Assembly: GCA_937960785.1 (NCBI GenBank)
Contig: CALGOZ010000115.1
Span: forward strand, 32,049 to 96,048
Reading direction: 5' to 3'
Length of the DNA stretch: 64,000 nucleotides
From: an uncultured Pseudogracilibacillus sp.
GTDB lineage: Bacteria > Bacillota > Bacilli > Bacillales > Amphibacillaceae
Below are positions 33,342-42,539 of the stretch, piece by piece (positions within the stretch are counted from its first letter, which is position 1; every line of letters starts with the position of its first letter). The translations under genes were made by a program, and so were the position numbers. The notes under the pieces are model-generated. The model worked only from the letters and a program-made list of their open reading frames with translations. It was not told the DNA's origin and ran no database searches.

Positions 33342-34388
33342 GTGCATTTAAAAAAGACAATATTAGCAAAAGCTCACGAGGAAGTTTTACAATCGGTTTT
33401 GCATGTAGATGAAGGTCGCATTATGTTAATGTGGGATCAAGACGATAATGTGCAGATAGTAACTGAATCAATTCATTTATACTTCGATTTTACGGTAGAA
33501 GACGTTGTGAATAATTCTTGGGAAATTATTTTTCCACAATTTGTTATTCAACGAATCAAACATCATTTTAAAAATAGCAGTGAGCCCTTACACATTCCAC
33601 ATGAAGTATTTATTACAAAAAACAATAAACGACTTCAATTTTCAATTACGATTAAACGAACGATTGTGAATAAGGCGACGATGTATGTTTGTTCGTTACA
33701 GGATGTATCTGAAACTTATTATTTAAAGAATGAATTAAAACGATTAGAAAAACTCGTATTAAGTGCACAAATGTCTGCTAATGTTGTCCATGAAATTCGC
33801 AATCCTTTAACTGCGATTAAAGGATTTTTACAATTAATTCAAGCCGGTGTTGAACATAAAGAAGAATATGTACAAGTACTCCTTCAAGAAGTAGAGAAAA
33901 TAGAAGGTCTTACTAATGAATTGTTACAATTGGCTAATCCGAATAAAGATAAAAAAGAATTAGTTAATGTAAAACGATTAATTAATGATGTTTTATTATT
34001 GATGAAAGCCCAAACAACGTTAAAAGATATTGACTTTGAAGTAAGTGGCAACTTAGATGTTGCGATTTATTGCAATCCAAATGAAATTAAGCAAGTATTA
34101 ATAAATCTTATATATAATGGTGCGGATGCAATGGGGTCTAGAGGGACGATAAAGATTCACGTAAGAGAGTTAAGAGATTCTTTAGTGATTGAGGTTATCG
34201 ATCACGGTCACGGAATGTCTGAACAAATTATAGAAAAGGTTAGTAATGAATTTTACACAACCAAGGAAGATGGAACGGGATTAGGATTAGTCGTTACTGA
34301 GCAAATTATAAAGAAACATAACGGACAACTGTCTATTTTTTCCTTAGAAAATGTCGGTTCGACCTTTGAGGTGAAGTTACCAATATAA
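33342..34388 (+). CDS. Soluble PAS-domain sensor histidine kinase (sporulation-kinase type)
   Basis: 348 residues with no membrane segment. An N-terminal PAS-like domain (about 10-125) is followed by the H-box MSANVVHEIRNPLTAIKGFL (phospho-His near residue 150), N-box NEIKQVLINLIYNGADAM (about 246), G1 DHGHGM (about 289) and a combined F/G2 FYTTKEDGTGLGL (about 306). The single soluble PAS plus KinA/KinE-like core resembles sporulation phosphorelay kinases, which feed Spo0F. No response regulator is adjacent, fitting an orphan phosphorelay kinase; the input signal is unknown. GTG start after AAGGGGG. Confidence 0.85.
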   Translation: MHLKKTILAKAHEEVLQSVLHVDEGRIMLMWDQDDNVQIVTESIHLYFDFTVEDVVNNSWEIIFPQFVIQRIKHHFKNSSEPLHIPHEVFITKNNKRLQFSITIKRTIVNKATMYVCSLQDVSETYYLKNELKRLEKLVLSAQMSANVVHEIRNPLTAIKGFLQLIQAGVEHKEEYVQVLLQEVEKIEGLTNELLQLANPNKDKKELVNVKRLINDVLLLMKAQTTLKDIDFEVSGNLDVAIYCNPNEIKQVLINLIYNGADAMGSRGTIKIHVRELRDSLVIEVIDHGHGMSEQIIEKVSNEFYTTKEDGTGLGLVVTEQIIKKHNGQLSIFSLENVGSTFEVKLPI

Positions 34389-34440
34389 GAAATGTGTTTT
34401 GAGCCAAAATAATCTTATCAAAAGGTAATTACGAATTGGA

Positions 34441-34455
34441 ATAACAAACAATTAT
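34441..34455 (+). promoter_or_regulatory. Candidate CcpC box upstream of acnA
   Basis: ATAA-N7-TTAT (ATAACAAACAATTAT), the dyad recognised by the LysR regulator CcpC at citB in B. subtilis, lies 148 bases before the acnA start. Confidence 0.5.
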
Positions 34456-34602
34456 CACTAAACATAATTATATTATATAGGATGAACCCCTCTAAACATT
34501 TGTTTTATCGCACTTTTTCGTATAAACTAATATTGTAAGCACAATTATGTAGTCTACATTGACACGTGTAGAAGTTATGACTTGAAAGGGGTTTGTTATT
34601 CA

Positions 34603-37305
34603 ATGAGTTTCCGTCAAGAGAAAAGCTTTGAATTGAACGGTAAAACGTATAATTACTATGAATTAAAAGCTATTGAAGAAGCTGGACTTGGAAACGTCGA
34701 ACGTCTACCATTTTCGATTCGTATTTTACTCGAATCAGTAATTCGTCAACACGATGGTAGAGTTATTAAAGATGAACACGTCGAAGGTCTTGCAAAATGG
34801 GGGACAGAAGAAGGTAAAAATACCGATGTTCCATTTAAACCATCCCGTGTAATCTTACAAGATTTTACAGGAGTTCCAGCAGTTGTTGACTTAGCGTCAT
34901 TACGTAAGGCAATGGTAGATATGGGTGGCGACCCTGATCAAATTAACCCGGAAGTACCAGTTGATTTAGTAATTGACCACTCTGTTCAAGTAGATGAATA
35001 TGGAACAGAAAATGCATTACAAGCGAACATGGAATTAGAATTTGAACGAAATGCTGAGCGTTATGAGTTTTTACACTGGGCGCAAAAAGCGTTTAAAAAC
35101 TATCGCGCAGTACCACCTGCGACAGGAATCGTTCACCAAGTTAACTTAGAATATTTAGCGAATGTCGTTCATGCAAATCAAAACGACGAAGGAAATTACG
35201 ATGCGTTCCCTGATACACTAGTGGGAACAGACTCCCATACACCAATGGTTAACGGACTAGGTGTGTTAGGTTGGGGTGTTGGTGGAATTGAAGCTGAGGC
35301 AGGAATGCTCGGTCAGCCGTCTTATTTCCCATCACCTGAAGTTATCGGAGTTAAGTTCACTGGAGAATTTCCAGAAGGAACGACAGCTACAGACTTAGCA
35401 TTAACCGTTACACAAACATTACGTGAGCGTAATGTTGTTGGTAAGTTTGTTGAATATTTCGGTCCTGGATTAAAAGATATGCCACTTGCAGACCGTGCAA
35501 CTATTTCTAACATGGCACCTGAGTACGGAGCAACTGTCGGTTTCTTCCCAATTGACGAAGAAACTTTAGATTACTTACGTCTTACAGGCCGTGATGAAGA
35601 GCATATCCAAGTTGTAAAAGAATACGCCCAGCGTAACAACTTATGGTATGATGCAAGTCAGCCAGATCCAGAATATACAGAAGTTGTCGAAATTGACTTA
35701 AACAAGCTTGAGCCAAGCTTAGCTGGTCCAAAGCGTCCACAAGACCGCATTAGCCTTGATAATATGCAGAAAGAATTCAGAAAAGCTGTCACAGCGCCAG
35801 CAGGTAACCATGGCCTCGGCTTAGATGAGTCAGAGTTTGAAAAAGAAGCCGTAATTAAAGGACCTAACGGTGAAGAGACAGTAATGAAGACAGGAGCAGT
35901 TGCAATTGCAGCAATCACTTCCTGTACAAACACGTCTAACCCACATGTTATGTTAGGTGCAGGCTTGTTAGCGAAAAAGGCTGTAGAAAAAGGCTTAAAA
36001 GTTCCTGCATACGTTAAGACATCTCTTGCTCCAGGTTCTACGGTAGTTACACGCTACCTCGAAGATGCAGGCTTAACGAACTACTTAAACGTCTTAGGTT
36101 TCCATAACGTTGGTTACGGATGTACGACATGTATCGGTAACTCTGGTCCATTACGTGAAGATATTGAAAAGGCAATTATGGATGCTGATTTAACTGTTGC
36201 ATCTGTATTGTCAGGAAACCGTAACTTTGAAGGACGTATTCACCCATTAACGAAGGTGAACTACTTAGCTTCACCGCCGTTAGTAGTAGCTTATGCATTA
36301 GCAGGTACAGTTGATATTGACTTACGCAATGATCCTATCGGACAAGATAAGGACGGTAACGACGTATTCTTAAAAGATATTTGGCCATCGATGGCTGAAA
36401 TTAAAGAGGTTGTTGATTCAGTAGTAGTTCCAGAAATCTTCCGTGCAGAATACGAAAACTTATTCGAATCTAACGAGAAGTGGAATCAAATTGAAACTAC
36501 AGACGAACCATTATACGAGTGGTCTGAAAAGTCAACATACATTCAGAACCCACCATTCTTTGAAGGGTTATCGAAAGAGGCTGACTCCATTAAACCATTA
36601 ACTGGTTTACGTACGTTAGCCTACTTAGGAGATACAGTAACAACAGACCATATTTCACCAGCTGGAGCAATTGCTTTAGATTCACCAGCAGGGAAATATT
36701 TAACAGAGAACGGTGTATCACCACGTTACTTTAACTCGTATGGATCCCGTCGTGGAAACCACGAAGTAATGATGCGTGGAACGTTTGCGAATATCCGTAT
36801 TCGTAACAAGATTGCCCCAGGTACAGAAGGTGGTTATACAACATACTGGCCAACGGGAGAAGTAATGCCAATCTACGACGCAGCGATGAAGTACAAAGAA
36901 GATGGTACTGGATTAGTTGTAATCGGTGGTAAGGACTACGGTATGGGTTCATCCCGTGATTGGGCAGCAAAAGGTTCTAACCTCTTAGGGGTTGAAGCAG
37001 TAATTGCTGAGAGTTACGAGCGAATCCACCGTTCTAACCTCGTCATGATGGGAGTACTTCCATTAGTCTTTGCTGACGGTGAGAGTGCAGAATCTCTCGG
37101 ATTAACAGGTAAAGAAACATTCACGATTAATATCGATGAATCCGTTCAGCCAAACGATAAGATTGACGTCGTCGCTACTGATGAAGAAGGTAACGAAAAG
37201 ACGTTCAAAGTAATCGTACGCTTCGATAGTGAAGTAGAAATGGATTACTACCGTAATGGCGGAATCCTACAGATGGTCCTACGTGAGCGTTTGAACGAAA
37301 ATTAA
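34603..37305 (+). CDS. acnA: Aconitate hydratase A
   Basis: 900-residue TCA-cycle enzyme interconverting citrate and isocitrate, and in Bacillus also an RNA-binding regulator. [4Fe-4S] cysteines sit in [11 protein letters not shown] and [35 protein letters not shown] and the C-terminal swivel domain [17 protein letters not shown] are intact. ATG 34603 follows AAAGGGG at normal spacing; the seven extra upstream codons are unlikely. Codons use C-ending forms (aac, tac, gac) more than neighbours, as in highly expressed genes. Confidence 0.97.
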   Translation: MSFRQEKSFELNGKTYNYYELKAIEEAGLGNVERLPFSIRILLESVIRQHDGRVIKDEHVEGLAKWGTEEGKNTDVPFKPSRVILQDFTGVPAVVDLASLRKAMVDMGGDPDQINPEVPVDLVIDHSVQVDEYGTENALQANMELEFERNAERYEFLHWAQKAFKNYRAVPPATGIVHQVNLEYLANVVHANQNDEGNYDAFPDTLVGTDSHTPMVNGLGVLGWGVGGIEAEAGMLGQPSYFPSPEVIGVKFTGEFPEGTTATDLALTVTQTLRERNVVGKFVEYFGPGLKDMPLADRATISNMAPEYGATVGFFPIDEETLDYLRLTGRDEEHIQVVKEYAQRNNLWYDASQPDPEYTEVVEIDLNKLEPSLAGPKRPQDRISLDNMQKEFRKAVTAPAGNHGLGLDESEFEKEAVIKGPNGEETVMKTGAVAIAAITSCTNTSNPHVMLGAGLLAKKAVEKGLKVPAYVKTSLAPGSTVVTRYLEDAGLTNYLNVLGFHNVGYGCTTCIGNSGPLREDIEKAIMDADLTVASVLSGNRNFEGRIHPLTKVNYLASPPLVVAYALAGTVDIDLRNDPIGQDKDGNDVFLKDIWPSMAEIKEVVDSVVVPEIFRAEYENLFESNEKWNQIETTDEPLYEWSEKSTYIQNPPFFEGLSKEADSIKPLTGLRTLAYLGDTVTTDHISPAGAIALDSPAGKYLTENGVSPRYFNSYGSRRGNHEVMMRGTFANIRIRNKIAPGTEGGYTTYWPTGEVMPIYDAAMKYKEDGTGLVVIGGKDYGMGSSRDWAAKGSNLLGVEAVIAESYERIHRSNLVMMGVLPLVFADGESAESLGLTGKETFTINIDESVQPNDKIDVVATDEEGNEKTFKVIVRFDSEVEMDYYRNGGILQMVLRERLNEN

Positions 37306-37314
37306 TTGTTAAGT

Positions 37315-37353
37315 AAAACAGAGTTCGGCAAAAGGGCTGAACTCTGTTTTTTT
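37315..37353 (+). terminator. Terminator after acnA
   Basis: Stem AACAGAGTTC/GAACTCTGTT followed by a run of Ts. Confidence 0.88.
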
Positions 37354-37396
37354 ATGGGAGGTTCATCTTTAAATTATGTTTTATTTAGACCGTATA

Positions 37397-37426
37397 TGAA
37401 TAATAGTCACTTAACTTTCCATACTA
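37397..37426 (+). promoter_or_regulatory. Sigma-G-like forespore promoter for tlp
   Basis: TGAATA (37397-37402), 17-base spacer, CATACTA (37420-37426) closely match the forespore sigma-F/sigma-G consensus and lie 33 bases before the tlp start. Confidence 0.7.
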
Positions 37427-37458
37427 CACGTATAGGAAAGGAGAGGGGTGAAGCTAGT

Positions 37459-37680
37459 ATGACTAGACAAAGAAGGAAGCCAAATCCTGATGATCGTAGT
37501 GATAACGTCGAAAAACTTCAGGAAATGATTCACGATACGTATGAAAATATTTCGGAAGCAGAAGAATCTCTGGAGTCGGCTTCAGGTGAACAGCGGGAAA
37601 ATATTATTGAAAAAAACAAAAGACGGCGCAGAGCAATTGCAGGTTTTCGCGACGAGATAAAAGATGAAGTAGATCATTAA
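37459..37680 (+). CDS. tlp: Small acid-soluble spore protein Tlp
   Basis: 73 residues, highly charged. The KPNPDDRSDNVEKLQEMI start and EEAEESLESASGEQRENI stretch, ending GFRDEIKDE, are the Tlp family pattern. Tlp is made in the forespore and stored in the spore core. ATG 37459 follows GGAGAGGGGTG and a sigma-G-like promoter; the longer frame crosses the acnA terminator and is not real. Strong evidence that the organism belongs to a sporulating lineage. Neighbouring sspO, sspP and cotM of B. subtilis are absent. Confidence 0.94.
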   Translation: MTRQRRKPNPDDRSDNVEKLQEMIHDTYENISEAEESLESASGEQRENIIEKNKRRRRAIAGFRDEIKDEVDH

Positions 37681-37728
37681 AAAATTAAGGACTGAATCCT
37701 TTATTTAGGTTCAGTCCTTAATTTTTAT
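37679..37728 (+). terminator. Terminator after tlp
   Basis: Stem AAATTAAGGACTGAA/TTCAGTCCTTAATTT followed by Ts. Confidence 0.9.
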
Positions 37729-37800
37729 ATAGGCTTAAATAGCTTGGGCGGTTTTAGTTATGTTACACTATTATGTAAAGAGAAATACATAAGGAGATTT

Positions 37801-38268
37801 ATGCTGATGGAAGAATTTGACGTTACAAACAGAACAGCCATCGATGTTCGTTATCAAGAAACAGATCAAATGGGTGTTGTTTATCATGCTAATTATTTAG
37901 TCTGGTTTGAAATTGGCCGTACAAAATTAATTGAACAGCTCGGATTTACTTATCCAGAATTAGAGGCTGAAGGGGTTTTATTGCCAGTTATTGATACTAG
38001 ATTAACCTATCATCAACCAGCTCGTTATGGTGAAACCGTATATGTTGAAACGGTTATCAAACAATATAAAGGTGTCCGTTTAACCTATGATTATGTAATA
38101 AAAAATGAAAAGGATGAAACATTAGTCACCGGTTATACGGAACATACTTTTGTTGAAAAAGGAACGTTTCGACCGATTCGATTACGTTCAATTAATCAAA
38201 AGTGGCATAATTTATTAAAAGATGCAAGTAAGGAGGGGGAAGTTGGCTTTTGGGATTACGAGAGATGA
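37801..38268 (+). CDS. yneP: YneP-like hotdog acyl-CoA thioesterase
   Basis: 155-residue 4HBT-family hotdog thioesterase. The active-site helix motif YQETDQMGVVYHANYLVWFE carries the catalytic Asp (about residue 22). YbgC/YneP-type enzymes hydrolyse acyl-CoA; substrate unknown. ATG 37801 lies 5 bases after AAGGAG; ATG 37807 is an alternative. Its 3' end overlaps yneQ by 26 bases, so the pair is translationally coupled as in B. subtilis. Confidence 0.9.
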   Translation: MLMEEFDVTNRTAIDVRYQETDQMGVVYHANYLVWFEIGRTKLIEQLGFTYPELEAEGVLLPVIDTRLTYHQPARYGETVYVETVIKQYKGVRLTYDYVIKNEKDETLVTGYTEHTFVEKGTFRPIRLRSINQKWHNLLKDASKEGEVGFWDYER

Positions 38269-38560
38269 ATTAAATGCATGGAAACGAAAAGTGTCTAATG
38301 GGGAAATTGCCTTTATTACTCATTATTGGTACGACCGACGCTTTCCACAGTATACAACAGTGACAAAGGTTGGTTGTTCTTCCATTGAAAAGCTAAAGAA
38401 GTGGGGTAAAAGATATAATTTAAGAGCGGACTGGATTCATCAAGGGGAATACCCTCACTTCGATTTAATTGGTAAAAGACAATTTGAAATCTTACAGAAG
38501 GAAGGATTACATTTCCATATACAAAAGTTTAACTTAACGCAAAATTTGAAAAATAATTAA
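38243..38560 (+). CDS. yneQ: YneQ-like conserved hypothetical protein
   Basis: 105 residues. TTG start 5 bases after AAGGAGGGGG gives the conserved AFGITRDELNAWK N-terminus of YneQ; HYWYDRRFPQYTTVTKVGC and DWIHQGEYPHFDLIGKRQFE are further conserved-looking blocks. Function unknown. The start is inside yneP, and the gene ends before a hairpin that belongs to the converging yneR. Confidence 0.85.
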   Translation: MAFGITRDELNAWKRKVSNGEIAFITHYWYDRRFPQYTTVTKVGCSSIEKLKKWGKRYNLRADWIHQGEYPHFDLIGKRQFEILQKEGLHFHIQKFNLTQNLKNN

Positions 38561-38612
38561 AAAAGAACGAACCACAAAGTTTATGGTTGTTCATACGTAA
38601 ACTGTGGTTCGT
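38559..38612 (-). terminator. Terminator overlapping the end of yneR
   Basis: ACGAACCACA/TGTGGTTCGT arms with further AGTTTA/TAAACT pairing; minus-strand T run at 38564-38559. The stem includes the last codons of yneR. Confidence 0.75.
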
Positions 38613-38874
38613 CTAATTCCTCATCGAAAGAAACAACTAAATTCTTATCTTCAAAATACCAGGCATCATTTTCTTCAACGTAAAAGGTTATATCATTTAC
38701 TTCTGTCGATGTGTGTACTTGCTCAGGTTTTTCCGATGAAATTCCTAGGGAAAATCCTGGAATATTACCTCCCATTCCACCGTACCGAACAGTAAAACGA
38801 ATATAGGCCGGAGCGTCCAATTGTAATTCGTCTTTATACCAACGGGCTGCTTTTTCTTCGATAATTATTTTCAT
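38581..38874 (-). CDS. yneR: YneR-like HesB/YadR family protein lacking cysteines
   Basis: 97 residues with the HesB-like fold pattern (RFTVRYGGMGGNIPGFSLGI near residue 28). No cysteine is present, so it cannot hold an Fe-S cluster as IscA/SufA do; as I recall the B. subtilis YneR also lacks them. Role unknown. ATG 38874 follows GGAAGGTG; a GTG three codons upstream (38883) overlaps the yidD end. Confidence 0.85.
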   Translation of the reverse strand: MKIIIEEKAARWYKDELQLDAPAYIRFTVRYGGMGGNIPGFSLGISSEKPEQVHTSTEVNDITFYVEENDAWYFEDKNLVVSFDEELDEPQFTYEQP

Positions 38875-38879
38875 GATGT

Positions 38880-39140
38880 TCACCTTCCAATTAAAGTCTT
38901 GCTAGGTTTGTTTTCTGCTTTAGGATTTTTTTCAGGCACTAAATCAACACCACCAGGATGAAACGGATGACATTTAAGAAGTCGCTTTATTGTTAAATAG
39001 GTACCTTTTAACGTACCAAAACGTCGATAACTTTCTAAACTATAACTAGAACAAGTCGGATAAAATCGACAAGTTCTCGGCTTAACCGGACTAATATATC
39101 GTTGGTATCCTTTTATGAGCCAAATGAAAAAGTGTTTCAT
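38880..39140 (-). CDS. yidD: YidD-family membrane protein insertion factor
   Basis: 86 residues with the family pattern [21 protein letters not shown] (in two parts: YQRYISP and [11 protein letters not shown]) and [10 protein letters not shown]. YidD is thought to assist YidC/Sec membrane insertion. AGGTAG precedes ATG 39140. Located between yneR and plsY and nearly touching yneR, an arrangement different from the usual rpmH-rnpA-yidC neighbourhood. Confidence 0.92.
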   Translation of the reverse strand: MKHFFIWLIKGYQRYISPVKPRTCRFYPTCSSYSLESYRRFGTLKGTYLTIKRLLKCHPFHPGGVDLVPEKNPKAENKPSKTLIGR

Positions 39141-39300
39141 CGGTCTACCTCACTTTTATACTTTGACCGTATTTAATTATAGGGCACTAAATTGTTTCAA
39201 TATATTATCATAATCGATCAATGTTAAAATATCCTTCACTTAATTAGTTAGTATACGCTAAGTAATCGTTGTCTATCAATGAATTTGTTTAAGCGTATGT

Positions 39301-39894
39301 TTATAACCAATTAATTTTCGGTTCTGTGCGATTTTTAATCCGCTCGATATTTTCACGATGTCGAATAATAATAAAAATTGTTAAACCTAAAATTAGCGCA
39401 AATAATAAATAGTCTTTAAAGAAAAAGGCAAGAATCGTAGAGATTACCCCGGTAATCATCGATGTTAAAGAAACGTATTTTGTAATGTATAAGGTGATAA
39501 AAAATGTCAACAAAATTAATAAAAACAAAAGAGGATTTAAACCTAATACAACCCCACCAGATGTAGCGACTGCTTTTCCACCTTTAAATTTTGCAAAAAT
39601 TGGGTATGTATGTCCTAAAACAGCAAAAAGACCAATGATTAATCTTGACACTTCTACATCGACGAAAAAACTAGCAAAGACAGGTAATAGAGTAGCTAAC
39701 GTGCCCTTTAAAATATCAGCTAATGTAACGATAATACCGGCCTTTACACCTAAGATACGGAAAGCATTTGTCGCTCCAAGGTTTCCACTACCATAATTAC
39801 GTATATCTTTATTAAAGCCTATCTTGCCAACGACTAAGGCAAAAGGGATCGAACCTAGTAAATAAGCTAGCAAAATAAAAATAATATACTCCAT
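39301..39894 (-). CDS. plsY: Acyl-phosphate:glycerol-3-phosphate acyltransferase PlsY
   Basis: 197 residues, five to six helices. Makes lysophosphatidate from acyl-phosphate and glycerol-3-P, the first acylation in phospholipid synthesis. Active-site loops: [26 protein letters not shown] (about 37-52), [21 protein letters not shown] (in parts: [16 protein letters not shown]) and [12 protein letters not shown] 39894 fits the family N-terminus; the extra upstream codons run into the promoter region. Confidence 0.95.
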   Translation of the reverse strand: MEYIIFILLAYLLGSIPFALVVGKIGFNKDIRNYGSGNLGATNAFRILGVKAGIIVTLADILKGTLATLLPVFASFFVDVEVSRLIIGLFAVLGHTYPIFAKFKGGKAVATSGGVVLGLNPLLFLLILLTFFITLYITKYVSLTSMITGVISTILAFFFKDYLLFALILGLTIFIIIRHRENIERIKNRTEPKINWL

Positions 39895-39997
39895 TCCGAA
39901 CCTACTTTCTACTACATAATCTATGTTATAGTGTATCATATTTTTTACATTGTGGTAGATTAACATTAATCAAATTACTTTAAGTTTTATACAACGA

Positions 39998-40027
39998 TTT
40001 TCACAAGTTGCGAATTTATGGTAAACT
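39998..40027 (+). promoter_or_regulatory. Candidate promoter for yneT
   Basis: TTTTCA (39998-40003), 18-base spacer, TAAACT (40022-40027) with TG upstream of the -10. Confidence 0.4.
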
Positions 40028-40061
40028 AAGAAACAACGAGTAAGTACGAGGAGGAACGGAT

Positions 40062-40472
40062 ATGGCTTGGGAAAATCCACCGAAAGAAGAAATTAAAGAA
40101 ATTTTAGATGAAGCCAAGACGATTGCTGTTGTTGGATTGTCGGACAATCCCGAAAGAACTTCTTATGAAATATCAAAAGCGATGCAGGAAGCAGGTTACA
40201 AGATCATCCCAGTCAACCCGATGGTCGATACGGTATTAGGAGAAAAGGCGTACGATTCTTTGCTTGATATTGAAGAAGATATAGATATTATTAACGTATT
40301 CCGTCGTTCTGTGTTTTTACCAGAAATCGCAGCACAAGCGATTCAAACAAACTGCAAAGTTTTTTGGGCACAGCAAGGGGTTGTCAATGAAGAAGCTTAT
40401 CACTTGTTGAAAGAAAATAACTTCACCGTCATTATGGACCTATGTATTAAAGTAGCTCATGCAGTATTATAA
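40062..40472 (+). CDS. yneT: CoA-binding domain protein YneT
   Basis: 136-residue Rossmann-type CoA_binding_2 protein. AVVGLSDNPERTSYEISKAM (about 22-41), IIPVNPMV and VFRRSVFLPEIA are the family blocks, with the C-terminal MDLCIKVAHA. Likely binds CoA or an acyl-CoA; physiological role unknown. GAGGAGG precedes the ATG, and a terminator follows before parE. Confidence 0.92.
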   Translation: MAWENPPKEEIKEILDEAKTIAVVGLSDNPERTSYEISKAMQEAGYKIIPVNPMVDTVLGEKAYDSLLDIEEDIDIINVFRRSVFLPEIAAQAIQTNCKVFWAQQGVVNEEAYHLLKENNFTVIMDLCIKVAHAVL

Positions 40473-40491
40473 TAATAACTAAACATTTCGT

Positions 40492-40525
40492 AAAAAAGGA
40501 TGACGAGCGATGTCATCTTTTTTTA
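40492..40525 (+). terminator. Terminator after yneT
   Basis: GGATGAC/GTCATC stem with A run upstream and seven Ts downstream. Confidence 0.85.
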
Positions 40526-40576
40526 ACGGTTTACTTTATAAAAAGAAAAATAGATCTTTGTAGATAGAAGGAGAAG

Positions 40577-42517
40577 ATGATGTTGGACCATACATCAATT
40601 ACGTACACAGAAGCATCGATACAAGTATTAGAAGGTTTAGAAGCCGTTCGTAAACGTCCGGCAATGTATATAGGTAGCACCGATCATCGTGGCTTACACC
40701 ATTTAGTATATGAGATCTTAGATAACGCTGTGGACGAAGCCTTAAATGGTTTTGGTGATCGAATTGACGTGAGAATTTACAAGGACGGAAGTATCGAAGT
40801 TAAAGATAATGGCCGTGGAATCCCTACTGGATTACATGAATCGGGTAAACCAACGGTCGAAGTAATCTTTACAGTACTCCACGCCGGAGGAAAATTTGGA
40901 CAAGGTGGCTATAAAGCAAGTGGTGGCTTACACGGTGTTGGAGCAGCAGTAGTAAATGCCTTATCTGAATTTGTAGAAGTTACCGTTTATCGCGATGGTA
41001 AAAAGTATTTCCAACGGTATGAAAAAGGTGGCGAAATCGTCAGCGACTTAGTAGAGGAAGGAAAAACGACTAATACAGGAACAAAGGTCCGCTTTAAGCC
41101 AGATGCGATGATTTTCCAAACTGTTGATTTTCATTATGAAACGATTGCCGAACGTTTACGGGAGTCTGCTTTTTTATTGCCAAAATTACATATTACATTA
41201 ACCGATGAACGGACCGGTACAGAAGAAACGTACTTTTATGAAGAAGGTCTCGTTTCCTTTATTGAATACTTAAACGAAGGTAAAGATGGCTTACATGATA
41301 TTTTATCTTTTAGTGGTAAAACTGATGGAATAGAAGTTGACTTTGCCTTTCAATTTACGAATAGTTATGTCGAAAATATGCATTCCTTTGTCAACCAAGT
41401 ACGGACAAAAGACGGTGGTACACACGAAGTAGGAGCAAGAGCTGCAATTACCCGTACGTTTAATGATTATGCTCGTAAGAACAATTTACTAAAAGAAAAT
41501 GATAAAAACTTAGATGGAAACGATATTCGAGAAGGTCTAACAGCAATTGTATCCGTTCGAGTACCGGAAGAGCTTCTTCAGTTTGAAGGTCAAACAAAAG
41601 GAAGACTCGGTACAACTGAAGTGCGCTCTGCCGTCGATCAAATTGTCTCCGAACGATTTACTTTCTTTTTAGAAGAAAATCGTGAGATAGCAACGAACTT
41701 ACTACAAAAAGCAATCCAAGCGAAAGAAGCTCGAGAAGCTGCGCAAAAAGCTCGAGAAGATGCCCGCCGTGGAAAAAGACGTCGTCGAACAGAAGCCTTG
41801 TTATCGGGAAAATTAACACCCGCTCAATCCCGGGATCGGGAAAAAATTGAATTATTTTTAGTGGAGGGGGATTCTGCGGGTGGCTCAGCAAAGCAAGGCC
41901 GAGATCGGAAAATTCAAGCAATTTTACCCCTTCGAGGAAAAGTAATTAATACAGAACGAGCAAAATTAGAAGACATAATGAAAAATGAAGAAATTGCTAC
42001 AATCATCCATACGATCGGAGCCGGTGTCGGCCAAGACTTTGAATTAGACGATGTAAAATACGATAAAATTATAATCATGACAGATGCTGATACAGATGGT
42101 GCGCATATTCAAGTGTTATTACTTACGTTCTTTTATCGTTATATGCGTCCTTTAATTGAAGCAGGGAAAGTATATTTAGCTTTACCACCGCTTTATAAAA
42201 TTACAAAAGGAAAAGGCGCAAAGAAAAAAGAACAATTTGCTTGGAATGACGATGAATTAAGGGAGATTCTTAACCAATTAAAGTCTAATTATATGGTACA
42301 ACGGTATAAAGGTCTTGGAGAGATGAACGCAGAAGAATTATGGCAAACGACTATGAATCCAGAATCGAGAACATTAGTAAAAATAACGATGGAAAATGTC
42401 GCGCAAGCCGAACGTCGCGTAACGACTTTAATGGGAGATAAAGTCGCACCACGTCGAGAATGGATTGAAGAAAACGTATCCTTCGGTCTTGAAGAAGACG
42501 ACAATTTAATTCAATAA
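40577..42517 (+). CDS. parE: DNA topoisomerase IV subunit B
   Basis: 646 residues. GHKL ATPase (EILDNAVDEALNGFG near 47, KDNGRGIPTG near 76, SGGLHGVGAAVVNALS near 114), transducer, then the TOPRIM domain LVEGDSAGGSAKQGRDR (about 430) and DADTDGAHI. With ParC it decatenates replicated chromosomes. AAGGAG precedes two adjacent ATGs (40577 and 40580). Followed by parC after 22 bases. Confidence 0.97.
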   Translation: MMLDHTSITYTEASIQVLEGLEAVRKRPAMYIGSTDHRGLHHLVYEILDNAVDEALNGFGDRIDVRIYKDGSIEVKDNGRGIPTGLHESGKPTVEVIFTVLHAGGKFGQGGYKASGGLHGVGAAVVNALSEFVEVTVYRDGKKYFQRYEKGGEIVSDLVEEGKTTNTGTKVRFKPDAMIFQTVDFHYETIAERLRESAFLLPKLHITLTDERTGTEETYFYEEGLVSFIEYLNEGKDGLHDILSFSGKTDGIEVDFAFQFTNSYVENMHSFVNQVRTKDGGTHEVGARAAITRTFNDYARKNNLLKENDKNLDGNDIREGLTAIVSVRVPEELLQFEGQTKGRLGTTEVRSAVDQIVSERFTFFLEENREIATNLLQKAIQAKEAREAAQKAREDARRGKRRRRTEALLSGKLTPAQSRDREKIELFLVEGDSAGGSAKQGRDRKIQAILPLRGKVINTERAKLEDIMKNEEIATIIHTIGAGVGQDFELDDVKYDKIIIMTDADTDGAHIQVLLLTFFYRYMRPLIEAGKVYLALPPLYKITKGKGAKKKEQFAWNDDELREILNQLKSNYMVQRYKGLGEMNAEELWQTTMNPESRTLVKITMENVAQAERRVTTLMGDKVAPRREWIEENVSFGLEEDDNLIQ

Positions 42518-42539
42518 GTAGGATAAAGGAGTTATCGAT

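Noticed and set aside
37306..37458. Extended tlp frame starting inside the acnA terminator
   Set aside because: It includes a terminator and a sigma-G-like promoter; the family N-terminus starts at 37459.
38581..38874. Fe-S scaffold function for YneR
   Set aside because: The protein has no cysteine residue.
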